Assembly: GCA_963971575.1 (NCBI GenBank)
Contig: OZ020616.1
Location: 41,258,250-41,322,249, forward strand
DNA from: Liopterus haemorrhoidalis
Lineage: Eukaryota > Arthropoda > Insecta > Coleoptera > Dytiscidae
Direction: 5' to 3'
DNA: 64,000 nt
The translations under genes and the position numbers were made by a program. Below are positions 1-11,649 of this stretch, piece by piece. A model generated the notes under the pieces. That model searched no databases. It had not been told where the DNA came from and saw only the letters and a list, made by a program, of their open reading frames with translations. The first letter of the stretch is position 1; each line of letters begins with the position of its first letter.

Positions 1-460
1 GAATTTTCTCAGTTAATTAAGTTTTGATGTTTATGTTCGATCAAGAATTATAATTAAATCTTAAAAAAATTCTTTATAATTTTTATAATAAAATTTTATA
101 TTATATACTTAAGTTAAAATGAAATTAAAGTTAAATTAGACGTGTTTAATTAAGTTGTCATCTGAAAAATTAAGTGAATAAACGATGAAAACTAATTAAT
201 TTGCTAAATAATGTAATCTATTAAAGAGTTTAGGGGTGTCGTGACTTCGTTGTTTGGTTAGGAAGCACAGGGATGTACGTTCAAGTCGCAGACATCACTT
301 CGGAATTTTCACCTTACGAAACTAGCGCCTGAGGCTAAGGGATGGCAAAACAGGATTTAAGGACAGCAAAATAGTCAAATATCCTTTACTTTTAAAAGAG
401 TTATAGAAAGGTAATAACATAAAAACACATCGATTACAATCTTCTTTTTCCTCCTCAGTT
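1..460. other. AT-rich DNA with a possible SINE-like stretch
   Basis: No gene is visible. Around 235-290 there is a short GC-richer stretch containing GTTCAAGTC, which resembles a pol III B box, preceded by a weak A-box-like stretch. It may be an eroded tRNA-derived SINE, but the match is poor and no tail or target duplication is seen. Confidence 0.3.
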
Positions 461-469
461 AATTTTCAT

Positions 470-1690
470 CCACTACTAGATATAGGCCTCCCTTGTTTTA
501 TTCCACGCATTTTTATCTTGAGCTTTTCTATGCCACTGTTTCCCGGAGATGCTATTTATATCGTCAACCCAACGTTTCTGAGGTCATCTCCAGCTTGGTC
601 ATCTCAAAATTATAATAACCTTTAAAGTACTAAAGTAAAGGTGTCGAGCAAATTTTACATTTCTCGAGAAATGTAAAATCCTTTATTTAAAACTTTATTT
701 AATCCTGTCTTGCTGCATGTCCTGTTCAGCTTTATTGGAGGTTAGCAATGTGGTAAATTACGTCTGAAATTTTGCTGGATCGAATTTCAGTTTAACCATT
801 CATTCATGTCTCGCAAACTTAAGCCCAACATGACACACTTCATTGCCATTTGTGTTGTTCCTAGACGATTAGAACTTTTGGTTGTCAACATCATTCTTTC
901 AAGTTCGTAAGTGGCAACAGGCCGTATGCGTGAATTGTAAACTTTAGTTTCAAGTGATGAGAATCTTTGGGTTCTTTAAAATATGTCCCAGTTTTCCAAA
1001 TAACCAGTAAAGACTTATTCGTCTGAATATTTATGTTGTATGGTTATTTTTCCTTGCGTTATAAAATGGCCTAGGTGGACGTATTCGTTTATGATTTTCA
1101 AGACCATATTTTCAACATTGATTTGCCTGATCTGCTGGTTTATTATCTTGGTCTTGAACCAATTTACCTGAAGACCCTTTTAGATGCTTCAGTTAGTTTT
1201 TTAACATATTGCTTAGCTCTTTAATGTCGCTACTAATGATGACGTCGTCAGAAAAACGAAAGCGATTCAAGTATACTGTATCAATGTATACTCCCTTTTC
1301 ACTCTAATCTTGGTTTTTGAATATAATCTCTATTGCGACAATGAACAGCTTGGGAGATATTGGGTCACCTTGGCGTACTCCTTTACTGAATGGGGGTTTT
1401 TTCAGAGATCATATCTTCATCAATTTTTATTTGGAGTATACTGTTACCATAGTTTTCAAGAAAACTTGAGTCAATCTTCAATCAATTCTGGCGTTATTTA
1501 GAACTTGCATTATAGACCCCATTTCTACCGAATATAATGCTTTTTGGCAGTAAATAAAAGCCAAATGAAGAGGTATGTTGTATTCTACGCTCTTCTCTAT
1601 AAGATTTCGAAGTGTTTGTAGGTGGTCAATGGTAGTGAAACCTGTTTGATATCTAGCTTGCTCCACCGGTTGATAAAATTCCAGTTTTAT
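470..1690 (-). pseudogene. RTE-type non-LTR retrotransposon reverse transcriptase remnant
   Basis: Reading the minus strand from 1690 to 470 gives, in order and in changing frames, the hallmarks of an RTE-clade polymerase. A finger segment ends in GFTTIDHLQTLRNLIEKS and continues into a degraded AF.D..SVE region (1478-1666). Then come GVRQGDPISPKLF (about 1343-1381) and FSDDVIISSD (about 1240), equivalent to the F/YADD active-site motif with A replaced by S. Downstream are the C-terminal blocks MKCVMLGLSLRD (about 790-860) and RWVDDINSISGKQW (about 500-580). The endonuclease half is absent, so the copy is 5'-truncated. Many indels and stops make it non-functional. Clade assignment rests on recognising these blocks and was not checked by search. 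Confidence 0.8.
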
Positions 1691-1919
1691 TGCTAAAAGA
1701 TTCGAAATAACTTAAATAACTTTTTCGAAGTAGTTTATATATATTAACAAATTGAAAAAACTCGTGTTCTTTGGTAGTGCAAATAGGACCATAAATGCGT
1801 AGAAGGGCTGAGAAATCAAAAACAATCCATACACCAACACCAGAGTGATCAAAAATTTATCAGATCAGACTCGTGAACCATATGTTTACCTTTAGTATGG
1901 AATTGGTTGGAACAAAGTG

Positions 1920-2385
1920 AGCTGTCAGTACATAAACAATCTCGTCGAAAATCCCGCTGCATGCTAGACATGGCGAAATGGTTACCGTCTTTTTGGACAG
2001 AAAATAAATTTCATTCTAAAATATTACCGTCAAACGTCTACGGCGTACCATAAAAAACCTGCATCGAGGACTATTGTCTTGTAGAGTGGGTTTGCTGCAC
2101 GATAATGCTCGTTCGCACGCTCCAGTCTCAACCTCAACTCAACGAATTTCACTGGAACATTTTTCTGCGTCCAACATGTAGCCCCGAGTAAGGTTCAAGT
2201 GCTTACCATTTATTCCCTAAAATCCTCGGACCTTGATGGTAAACAATTGGAAAATGACGATGAAGTGAAAACTATAGTAACAAACTGGCTAAACTCACAA
2301 GCCGCTATTTTTTCCGACAAAAGTGTTCAAAAACTGATTATAAGTTATAAGAAATATCTGTCTAAAAGGTCAATGTAGAAAAATA
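1920..2385 (+). pseudogene. Degenerate mariner transposase, C-terminal half
   Basis: The sequence near 2090-2130 encodes LLHDNARSHAPVS, the second catalytic block of mariner transposases, where HDN holds the second Asp. Further on, 2210-2380 encodes a C-terminal tail (LENDDEVKTIVTNWLNSQAA, then QKLIISYKKYLS) typical of the end of mariner proteins. The PDLAPSDY block between them is not recognisable and the frame changes at least once. No terminal inverted repeats or TA duplication could be placed. It is an old dead copy. Confidence 0.75.
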
Positions 2386-2399
2386 AATTATGATAAGTA

Positions 2400-4013
2400 T
2401 TAGTAATTATATTAATAATATCATGTTACCTTTTTCATAAAAATGCCAAACTTTTTAGATGAATAGAGAATATAAGAAGTGAGAGACTGGCGATTAAAAT
2501 GGATAAGATACGTGTGAATATAAAAGCAACAAGGGAGATTAACCATCTGCCTGCTAATGGGAAGATCGTGCAATGAACTGACAGCACTGCCGGCCGCAAA
2601 ATTTGTGGGCACGTGTGCAAGTGAGGGTTGAGTGTACTTCATTAACCATTTTATTTTATTTTATTTGCGGACACTACAGACCATTTATATTTTGCATTTA
2701 TTAAGTGTGGGGCTCATTGTCCCGATCGCCTATGTAATATCTTAACAGAAAAGTTAACCTTTTCTGCTCGATGTGTCATAAAGACGTCTGAAATTCTTAT
2801 TATTAAAAATATTGAAAAATATTCACTTCCGTGTTTCAGAGAATATAACACAGAAAACTGTATTACCATACTAAAATTTTATAACCAAAATAACCTCTCT
2901 TAACCTTAAATATATACCCAAAGCTCACAATACATAGAAAAGCTTTGTATAAATACTCGAGCTTTTCTAAAAAGGTACCCGGTAAATAATCATATGTTTT
3001 GAAAGTCCGGATACTTGAAATGCGGTATCATGCTAGGCAACCGATACCGGAACAGTCCGGAAGCGACTTAAAGTGACTCCGGGCATGGATTAGTTTGCGA
3101 ACGTACCGCCAGGCAGCGCCTGTGTGGGCGTGGATCATGTTAAACGGATGACAAAGTCGTTTATTTCACATCTGATGTAGACGGGAGATGTGGTTTGCTA
3201 TTAAAATTTATAATACTTTGACTTTGTCGGTTAAGATATGTTTGTGGGACATATTTAGGTTTATAATAATGGCCTGCTCAAGTATTTCAACCTATCACAG
3301 AGGTAGAAATTGAATTTTATTGGCTGGGAAATGTTTTGTGTTTTGTTGGGCACGAATATTTTTACATCGAGGCTATTGTTGAGAAATCTTTTGTACAGTT
3401 GTGTTTTTATTTCTATTTTCTTCATTCTTTTAATAACTCTTTTAAAATTGCTTTACAACTTCATTACAATTAAAGAACGATTTAAACTTTTTTCTGTTGG
3501 TTGACGTGGCTTCGTGATAAGACGATTGCCTACGGACAGAGCCGTGTTAATCATTAGGCGCATTAGGCGATAGCTGCGGGCCCTTCTTGACAAGGTGCCC
3601 TGTGTGACTCTCTTTCAAATATTTGTTTAAATGCAGATTTATTACAGCTTAAATTAGTTTCGCCAAAATATCGAAGACAATTAATAAATAAATCGATTAA
3701 ATAATTAAATAATAAATGTATATTAATAAAATTGAAGGCTATACCTGAGTTTTGTAATACATATTTATTTTTTCGGCCTCATATTTGGTTTCCATACGTT
3801 TCAGATGATTATAAGAAACTATCCGCAAAAAAATTCAGTTCATATCTGTTTAGCTGTTTGTCTGTCTGTCCGAGATTCACACAAAAACGGCTGGACAAAT
3901 TTTCACGTAATATGGTATGATAGAATAAATCCAGGATTTAAACATAGGTCATATGGCATCTCAAAATTTTCCCTCTGATGCCCAGTTGAATAGAAGTCTT
4001 AAAACTAGATGTA
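2400..4013. other. Unassigned AT-rich DNA
   Basis: No gene recognised. A GC-richer patch lies at about 2990-3160. At 3540-3610 there is a stretch rich in GGCGCATTAGGCGAT and GGGCCC that resembles the end of a DNA transposon without a matching partner. At 3850-3880 a CTGTCTGTC motif is followed by ACGGCTGGACAAATTTTCA, a phrase similar to the one at 10150-10190. The predicted short reading frames here have no recognisable domain. Confidence 0.4.
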
Positions 4014-4200
4014 TAGGCTATTCCAAACCTCTAAGCGGAAAAAATGGAATTTAAAATTTTTAAATTGTCAGTAGGTAACTTTTTATACATTGAAGTGGGC
4101 TTTTCCTAAACAAAATAATCGAAAGCTTCAATCACTCGGTAAAAGTTGCTGGATTAGAAAATCTAGTTAAATCACTTAAACCAAAGAAACAGCCTATAAA
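4014..4200. repeat. Partial copy of a TATTCCAAAC-ended MITE family
   Basis: This stretch begins with AGGCTATTCCAAACCTCTAA and contains GGGCTTTTCCTAAACAAAAT and ACCAAAGAAACAG. The same blocks in the same order occur at 57631-57800. The start matches both ends of the complete MITE at 44245-44635. The other end of this copy is not visible. Confidence 0.6.
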
Positions 4201-4520
4201 CCAAAACTGGATGTAAAACACAATTATACCTAGCCACCGAATGCGTTCTTTGTATTAAGGTTTTTAGATAGGCTCTAGGCTAAATGGATAGAATAGGCTC
4301 CTAAAGGTAGTCTGATCGAAATGATAAGCAAAAAAAAAAATCGAATCAAAATAATGAACAAAAAACGTAAAGGAAATAAAATCGAAGTAATGAGCAAAAA
4401 AAAAGTCAAAGCGAAAGGCAAAAAAAAAAAGAATAGCAAATTCAAGTGATGGATAAGAAAGGAAATCCAGGCTCTTTTGGGGGCCCTAGGCTTGGGTCCA
4501 ATCTACTTGGCCAATACATA

Positions 4521-5266
4521 CGAGGTGTGTAAATTAAGCAACCGGACTGGCAATATAGCGTTTGGTCTGGCAACATTTGGAACGCGGAATTTGGGGTGAA
4601 CATGCTCCTTCAGTACAATTTTGAACTCGTTAGACTAATTTTGTTGTCCGTAGAGATTTGTTTCGTGAAATAGTTTTTTTTCTAGTGCATTCTAAAAATG
4701 AGTGACATTCGTTTCGAGCAACGGTGTGCTATCAGGTTTTGCTTCAGACTTGGGTACAGTGCAACGGAAACTTTAGCAAAACTTCAGCAGGCCTACGGAG
4801 AAATTGTTTTGTCAAGGACCCAGGTTTTTTGGTGGTTTAGGCATTTTCAGAAGGAAGAGAGTTGATTGAAGATGAATCACGCAGCGGAAGGCCTTCATCT
4901 TCAAGAACCGATGAAAATGTCGACAGAATCCGGGATCTTGTGCGTTCAGATCGTCAGTTGACAGTCATCCGTTCATCAGATTTTGACCAATAAATTGGGG
5001 ATGAAAAAAATCTGCTCAAAAATGGTTTCAAAGAACCTTTCACACATGACCAAAAGGATATCAGGAGAAAAAGGTGCCTTGACTTTTTGGAATCGATTGA
5101 AAATGATACACATTTTCTGGAACGTGTCATTACTAGTGACGAGACTTGGGTGTTTGAGTAAGACCCGAAAACCGGGTCTTACGAGGGAGACAATATTGAA
5201 TTGTAATTCAATTCGAACAAAAAAATTTTAAAAAAATCAGCCAGTTTACTTAATTTACACACCTCT
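4521..5266 (+). mobile_element. Mariner element, internally deleted, with TIRs and TA flanks
   Basis: The left end reads CGAGGTGTGTAAATTAAGCA. The right end, reverse complemented, reads AGAGGTGTGTAAATTAAGTA. These are inverted repeats of about 25 bp, and TA lies directly outside each end (4519-4520 and 5267-5268), as expected for Tc1/mariner integration. The 746-bp length is short for a mariner (usually about 1.3 kb); the 3' half of the transposase is missing, so it could move only with transposase from another copy. Confidence 0.9.
4698..5200 (+). pseudogene. Mariner transposase, N-terminal part
   Basis: ATG at 4698 opens MSDIRFEQRCAIRFCFRLGY, a helix-turn-helix DNA-binding start, followed by QAYGEIVLSRTQVFWWFRHF, the second helix-turn-helix of mariner proteins. 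A frameshift and a stop follow near 4865. The other frame continues with DESRSGRPSSSRTDENVDRI (linker) and, near 5020-5160, QKDIRRKRCLDFLESIENDT and VITSDETWVFEYDPKTG, which carries the first catalytic Asp (normally TGDE, here TSDE). The protein then breaks off; the second and third catalytic Asp regions are gone. It cannot encode an active transposase. Confidence 0.88.
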
Positions 5267-6410
5267 TATATCCGGTAGCCGATAGATTGATATCATTGAA
5301 CTACGAAAATATTAGTCGTTCGACAGTTTCGTGTGACTATGTTGCCTCGGCGTAAACACAGCATTAAGGAAACCCGATTGACAGAGAAAAATTTTAAGCT
5401 GATAATCCAATTACGTTACTAGATTTTATTTATCTGGTTTTTTAACACATTGTAGTATATTTTTGTCTGGTTATATTTTATGAGAACAACTCTAAAAATA
5501 AAAACACATAACACTAATGTCTGTAACTAAAATGAAACAAAAAACCCCAAAAAAATATATTTCGGTAACACCTCATTAGCTCAAAAAGCTAAGTTACACA
5601 ACACATTATTTTTTTTTTATGACATAATATCTTTTCATAAGAATCAACCGAAAAAACGTAATAAATTCCATCCAAGTTAAAATAGCGAAAAATATAAGTT
5701 AATTTCATTCAACCAATAAAATCTTAATAATGAGATTTCGTGGGTTGAAATTTTATTTGAAAGAATAAATCCTTGTACACATATAAACTCGTATGTATGT
5801 GGGATCGGAGTTTTATGGATCTTTAAAGAAGGCCGACCTAATTCTTTAAATGTTCGGAAAAAGGTCCGCGACCGATTTGGCACAGGTCTCAGGATACCTT
5901 AAATTTGTTGAAACTGATATAAAATAAACAGGATTTACGTAGGTTTGAATTTCAAATATTTGGACAATTTCCTTTTAAACAAATACGTGGGTTTATAATG
6001 TCTACTACGAAAATCTCTTTTATTGTAGGCAGGAAAAATAAAGAAGCAAATATTTTTTCTAAAATTTATGGATATACATTTTCTCTATGCTTTGAGTGGT
6101 ATCATAATTATTTTATGCTGCTAATCTTGGCGTGTTACCAAATAACTAATACAATTTAAAAATATTTTTTGAAATAGAGGTTAAAATTAAATGAATTAAA
6201 AACAGAATACATTATGCTCACCAACAGAGCTAGGAATACTTGAAATAAAGCATTTTTTCAAATCATTTTTTAAATAAGATCCGTTTGCGTATCCTATTCT
6301 CGCATAGCAATCCCCGCAGTCGTTTTACCGACAAATGCTTTCTCTGATCATTTGCCATCGTTGCCAGTCAGTCTGAAGTTGCTAGCCAAGGTAGACGATA
6401 TTGTGCGGCA
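5267..6410. other. Unassigned AT-rich DNA
   Basis: No gene, repeat array or recognisable element was found in this stretch. The predicted 68-residue minus-strand frame (5677-5883) shows no domain. Confidence 0.4.
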
Positions 6411-6414
6411 ATTT

Positions 6415-6720
6415 AATATCAGCTATGTCCATTACTAATCCCGCCAATTGCGAACTACGCACTGTGATTCGGTTTTTAAATGCAAAAAACACTCAACTTG
6501 GCAACTCATTGAATGTATGGAAAAGGTGTGATGAATGAAGGGAATGTGCGAAAGTGGTGTCGTTTATTTAATGTTGAAGAGGAATGAAGTTGAAGGAAGA
6601 ACAAACGTCCATGATGAGGTCCCATTTTGCCAAGAGTCTTAGAAGGCGATGCTAGACATAGAATGGGAAGTCCTCTTTCACACATCTTACTCACCGGACG
6701 TTTCCCCTTCTGATTACCAA
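6415..6720 (+). pseudogene. Mariner transposase, N-terminal start joined to C-terminal scrap
   Basis: The stretch at 6427-6480 encodes MSITNPANCELRTVIRFLNA, a typical mariner N-terminus. About 6530-6620 encodes degraded VRKWCRLFN and EGRTNVHDE blocks. At about 6620 the sequence jumps directly to a segment (CAAGAGTCTTAGAAG onward) that matches 7511-7600, the region just before the third catalytic Asp in the neighbouring copy. This is an internally deleted copy of the same mariner family as 7205-7675, with several stops. Confidence 0.7.
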
Positions 6721-6734
6721 CCGTACTGCTGCCA

Positions 6735-6990
6735 CAACGACAGCGTTGCTAGAGAAGTTTAAATGGGAATGTTTCACCACCCATTTTATAGCTCGGATAT
6801 GGCTCCTTCCGACTATCACCTCTTTACAAAATTGAAGGGATTTTTAGGTGGAAAACAGATGATAGCTTCAAAGACACTCAACTGTTGGTTCAATGGACTG
6901 GCGACAGACTCTTACGACGAGGGGATCGTCGAACTCATCGCCCGTTCGGAAAAAATCATCGAGCGGAACCAAGATTTATAGCGGAAGGAT
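6735..6990 (+). pseudogene. Mariner transposase, C-terminal fragment
   Basis: The frame encodes MFHHPFYSSDMAPSDYHLFT followed by KLKGFLGGK and a tail ending in a stop at 6979. This corresponds to the YSPDLAPSDYHLF block with the third catalytic Asp (SDY) and the C-terminus of mariner proteins. Upstream, ALLEKFKWE in another frame is the preceding helix. It differs from the adjacent 6415-6720 copy, so two mariner remnants lie head to tail here. Confidence 0.8.
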
Positions 6991-7204
6991 ATAGGTTACT
7001 GTAGAAATAAATTTTTTGAAAATAAGTTAGTTGTGTTTACTTTTAAACCAGAACGGTTCTTATTTAAAAATAACCCTCATAGATGACTAGCTTTAGAGTA
7101 ACTGCTTGAGCTGAAAAGTCTTGATAAATTTGTGTGGAACCCACAAATTGTCCGAAGTTGCGAGTCGAAATCCGTACAACATTTGCTTCTCACTGTTGGC
7201 CAAG

Positions 7205-7675
7205 CAGAAATAAAGAAGTTATATGTGAAGCGTTTACAGGCGATAAAAAATTGATTTATTGCAATAATCCTAAGATGCTAAAACATTGGGTGGACCCCGA
7301 CCAGCCAAACACATCGGCACCACGACCCAAAATCCACGGTCATAAAGTTCAGCTTTATAATCTGATGGAAATAGGAGGGTCAAACGATGACAGGAGATCA
7401 CTACAGATCGCTTTGGCAACTGAACAGAAAACTGGTCAAAAATCTTCCACAAATAACCGCAAATTGACGCAAAGTCATCCTTCTCCATGACAACGCCAGG
7501 TCTCATGTTGTCAAGAGTCTTAGAAGTCGATGCTAGACATGGAATGGGAAGTCCTCTTTCACACTGCTTACTCACCGGACGTTTCCCCTTCTGATTACCA
7601 TCTACTTAGTTCGTTGAAGCTTATGTTGTCTGGTGAGTGGTTCTCGAATGACGAAGATGTACCAAAATAGGTGGC
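7205..7675 (+). pseudogene. Mariner transposase, catalytic-domain fragment
   Basis: Starting with FTGDKKLIYCNNPKMLKHWV (first catalytic Asp in TGDK, where TGDE/TGDEK is usual), the sequence runs through DPDQPNTSAPRPKIHGHKV, IGG and DRYRSLWQL-like blocks. Around 7470-7500 it reads HDNARSHVVK (second Asp) in another frame, and at about 7565-7600 AYSPDVSPSDYHL (third Asp). At least two frameshifts separate these blocks. The N-terminal DNA-binding part is missing. Its 3' portion is nearly identical to the tail of the 6415-6720 copy. Confidence 0.85.
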
Positions 7676-7679
7676 TGAT

Positions 7680-9480
7680 TGGAAATACTGTATTTCAAAT
7701 ACTTCAAAAAAATACTCCTGGAATTTGGATTTGCAAATATTTTTTCTGTGGCATTTGAATTTGATCTGTTTTCTGAAAAGTATTTTTATTTCTAGTATTT
7801 CAAATTATCTAGTATTTCAAATAATTTCCCATCATTTCAAATGCTGTCACCATGTTTGTTCAAATAGTTTGGACTGCCATGGAATCCAAAGTATGAAGGT
7901 AATTGAGGAGTTTAATTTTCATGAGTGATATAAAATAATATTTTAATAACTGTCACTAAAAGCAAGGGAGGGCAAGACGTCGATCGCGGTTCACCGGTGG
8001 ACCGACAAGAAATTTGGAGTGACCACCTGAATTTAGAGCAAAGTATCGGGCCTACATAATACTATATAGTTAATTGTAACAGAAACATATTTATTGCACA
8101 CCTACGGCCGCTAGAGGCAAGAATCTACTCTTAGTAATCGAGGCGGCCGTTCTTAAGCAAGAGAATGATGAATGTGTCGGCGCACTGCTATCGTTCAAAG
8201 TGTAAGAAAACACGTAAGTACGTCTATTACACATTTATCGGTTATCGGTTTGGATAAACTCGCCGTATTGAATAAGTTTGGACGTTTGAAAAGGGCCGTT
8301 GCACCCAGGGGCTATTGGCACTGGTACACATTGCTGGATCCCACACCCTGGCAATATGCACTTGCAAAAATTAAAGCAAATCCATTAAACGTACAATTTG
8401 AAAAGACCCGAGGAATACAGCTTTCTGGATCTCGCAAATTATAGAGGTAGCAGACTATTATTACATTGTAATAAATAGCTGGTTGATGGACCGCGACACC
8501 TGGAAATATTAGAAATAATTCGTGCCCTGCAAAAGTCTGCCCATGTCTGTAAAAGAACAGTAACTGATGGACACAAATAATTTATTTCACTCTCGTGGAA
8601 ACTTAGGTCTCTTTAATATCATGCATAATTTACCAGAACTGCAGAACTTTTTCTTTATTCCGAAGTAGTAATTTTTATATTTTTCTTCCTATATATCTTA
8701 TTTATTTTTTTAAAAATAATTTACAGTCAATATATCCTAAAGCTACGTTTACAGTTCTACAATTAATAGACTATACGCTATAAGATGTTCATTGTCGATT
8801 TTCACTACCAAGTTTGTCACATGTTAACGCAAAATACCGTTCTCAGCTCTTCACAGCGGAAGAACTGGAGTCAAGAAGAAATGAGACCGCAGACGGAAGC
8901 CGAAAAGAGAATAGGAAGAAAGAGAGGGACACTGGAGGAGTTACAATACTTTACAAATTTATTGAATCAAATTTGTAATGTATTGTAATTATGTATGATT
9001 ATTTCTATTTTTATGTGACAGCTAAAACCCTAAACACCGCAAGGCCTAAGGGAAATAAAGAAAGAATACTGTCAAATTTCAACAAATTTAGGAAATCGTG
9101 AATTAGTTGTGATTATAATTTTGTTATTAAGATTTAGTAAGAAATCACAGTCTCGCTGATGACGGGTTCGTAAAATGTCACATAAATGCATTTATTCCAT
9201 CGTAGTTGGTTTGAAAAAAACATAGATGTCACAACATTCATTACGCATTAATTTTCATAGCTATGAACGCTGTCATTAGACGTTAAACCTGTCGATTAAA
9301 TTTATGCACAACGCACAGTGTATAGTCAACTAATTTTAGAGCTGTGAACGCTGCTTTAATGTATTTCGGTTTTATTTCAATACTTTTCATACTTGAAATA
9401 CTGTTGTTTTTTCATATTTAAAAGTACTTGTAGTATTTAAATTACATTTATAGTATTTGAAATACTTCTAGTATTCGAAA
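7680..9480. other. Segment bounded by TATTTCAAATA-rich stretches
   Basis: The left edge (7680-7840) and right edge (9360-9480) both contain many copies of TATTTCAAATA or its complement, for example TAGTATTTCAAAT and AGTATTTGAAATAC. Subterminal repeats of this kind occur in some hAT transposons. No clean terminal repeat or 8-bp duplication was found, so the boundary is only suggested. The interior holds one 90-codon frame (8172-8444), described separately. Confidence 0.3.
8172..8444 (+). CDS. Hypothetical 90-codon reading frame, unrecognised
   Basis: The frame starts MCRRTAIVQSVRKH and its second half contains RGYWHWYTLLDPTPWQYALA, unusually rich in Trp, His and Tyr for random AT-rich DNA. 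The local DNA is GC-richer than its surroundings. I do not recognise a family. GTAAGT at 8213 could be a splice donor that would shorten the frame. It may be an exon of a host gene, part of a transposon, or chance. Confidence 0.22.
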   Translation: MCRRTAIVQSVRKHVSTSITHLSVIGLDKLAVLNKFGRLKRAVAPRGYWHWYTLLDPTPWQYALAKIKANPLNVQFEKTRGIQLSGSRKL

Positions 9481-9489
9481 ACATGGTTA

Positions 9490-10010
9490 GATCAGCTGAT
9501 AAAAGATCTGTGGAGTATTGGTTTATAAATTACCTATAAACCTGACATTTAACAGACCAATATGGTGGTTTTGTGTGAGTGAACATAGTAATAATAATAA
9601 TATACTGTAACAAATTTTTAACACAATCGTATATTTTCCTTTTAACTATTATTTTATAGGTATTTTCCGGTTATTATATATTTTTTATTTTTATGAAAAC
9701 AATAAGCAGAGCCAAGTTTAGTGGGTCATGTAGAATTTATGTGTGTTTTATTTTTATGTGTTTTCACTCAGTACCATAAATAAAGCACGAACTCTCGACC
9801 AATGAAAAACAAAAATATTCTATAATAGTTGTTCTCAAAAATAATTTAAATCACTTTTTGTTCGAGTAAAACGTTTTAAACTTCGGAAGAGCAAAAAGAT
9901 TATGAACTTTACTACAATGAGCTCTTATTGATCTTAATTGTAGACATGGAAAAAAATGTAACAGTTTTAAGAAAAACTAATTTAGAAAGATTAGTTTTAC
10001 AATGTTATAA
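9490..10010. other. Unassigned AT-rich DNA
   Basis: No feature recognised in this stretch. Confidence 0.35.
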
Positions 10011-10014
10011 AGCA

Positions 10015-10095
10015 GCGTTTCTCAACACAAATGTCACCTATAAGGTGGTTCGTGAATGTTTTTCAAAGGGTAGCCAAAATTTTTCTTAATTAACA
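10015..10095 (+). repeat. Orphan hAT-like terminal sequence
   Basis: CAGCGTTTCTCAAC followed by ATAAGGTGGTTCGTGAATG resembles the end of hAT elements of the CAGYGTTTCTCAACC type seen complete at 57982-59367. No matching right end was found within a few kilobases, so this is a partial copy. Confidence 0.4.
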
Positions 10096-10620
10096 TTATT
10101 TGGGTTTTGTAGGTATGACCAAAAAACCCTTACACCGTCATTTTGTCATCTGTCTGTCTGTCTGTTCGGTAAAAATTGTAACCAAACGGCTAAACCTAGA
10201 GAATTGAAAATTGGCATGCTTATACAACTCTTTAACCCGCACATAGGAAAAATACTACAACATCTCAAAAACATATCCCTCTAAAAATATAAACAAATAT
10301 GTGCTTATCGAAAAAAAAAATATATATTTTTTTTAATTCTGATTAGGTTATCAAATGAAAGCCCTTAGTACGTGGATTAACAATCAAAATTACATTTTTG
10401 CAAAATAAATTATTTTGATGCGATTTTTGCCAAAATTGTGCAAAGAATTTTTTGTCCCACACCCTGTAGTCCAGATGGTTTAAACTAAAAATATGAAAAA
10501 AATTCTAAGTAATGTACATTGGTGTAAACCGGAATAATACAACAGGAATTTTTGATCAGATTATGTTTTTTTGTTGACCATGTACAAAAGTTATAGTTAT
10601 GTAACACACTATACTAGAAG

Positions 10621-10710
10621 GCGTATCCTGGTCTAATGGATAGCTTGCTCGCTTGCTACGCAGCAAACTAGGGTTTGATCCCGGGCAGAGACAATTTGAT
10701 ATTTTGTTTT
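10621..10710 (+). repeat. tRNA-derived SINE head
   Basis: TGGTCTAATGG (10629-10639) fits a pol III A box and GGTTTGATCCC (10671-10681) fits a B box, at tRNA-like spacing. The sequence is followed by a T-rich and (AAT)n stretch. Arms that would form a complete tRNA cloverleaf are not evident, so a SINE or tRNA relic is more likely than a working tRNA gene. Confidence 0.6.
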
Positions 10711-10729
10711 TTTTTTTTCATTTTTATAA

Positions 10730-11280
10730 TAATAATAATAATAATTTATTTTGTTTAAATTTTTTTTGTCAAAATTTTAGTTATATTTTGGCAAATGTTG
10801 TATTTAATTTTTAAGAGCGTAAATTTAATAACCAGTTGGAATTGTTGGAATTATATTTTCATTCTATGTGTCATGTATACGAAACCAGAAGGGCGGAGCA
10901 TATGACTTGAAACAACCAATGGAAGCCATAGGCGCAATTTTCAAAGTCTTAATGAACCTTGCTATATAAAAAAATACTGCACATATTTATAAACCTAAAT
11001 AATGCTATTAGGTATTCGAATTAAAATTAACAAAAAAATATTTTAACATAAAATTTGTTTTTAAAGCTCTTAGAGTAACAGACGATAAATTATTTTAAAA
11101 ACATCGTTCATTTTGCCGTGATTACTACAAAGCAAAATTTGTCCTACACACTCAGCATGCCGCCTTATATACGTGTGAAACCCTGCGATGTTTTTTATTG
11201 TTTTCAAAGCTTGCTACGTTCAACTTTGTAAGACTTATGTTGATTATTATTTTGTAAATAAATGGTCGCCATTTTGAAAT
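10730..11280. other. AT-rich DNA with (AAT)n
   Basis: A short (AAT)n run lies at 10727-10745. Nothing else was recognised. Confidence 0.35.
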
Positions 11281-11284
11281 GGTT

Positions 11285-11640
11285 AACATAAAGGTATTTG
11301 AATTTCCCTATCTGTTCTATTATCTTGTCATCTATTTTTATGTTATATTTCATTTTTATCCTGCTTCTTAGAATTTTTTTTTGTCTTCTGTGTGCTAATT
11401 TTCATATTTATATTTTTCAATTTTTTATTGTACTGGTTCAAGTTGTTTTGTAGTTCGTCTTCCTTGCTATTATAACCATGTCATCCGCATTGCAAAGTTC
11501 TGATACTTTCACATTTTCCATTTCCCACTAGCTCTTACTTGTTTAATGGTGTCGTCTAGTACCAGCGAGAACAGTAGTGGACTGTATACGCATCCTTGTC
11601 CGAGTCCGTTTTCAGTTATAAAAGATCTCGATACTTAATT
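11285..11640 (-). pseudogene. Non-LTR reverse transcriptase fragment (RTE-like)
   Basis: On the minus strand, 11640-11520 encodes GLGQGCVYSPLLFSLVLDD, the GxxQG..SPxLF block of non-LTR polymerases. An ADDM-like block follows after a frameshift (near 11490), and the tail KIDDKIIEQIGKFKYL near 11290-11330 matches the stretch that precedes the thumb. Only about 120 codons are present and frames shift repeatedly. Confidence 0.65.
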
Positions 11641-11649
11641 TCGTGTTCT

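Noticed and set aside
10621..10700. Possible functional tRNA gene
   Set aside because: A and B boxes are present but acceptor, D and anticodon arms do not pair convincingly; better explained as a SINE head.
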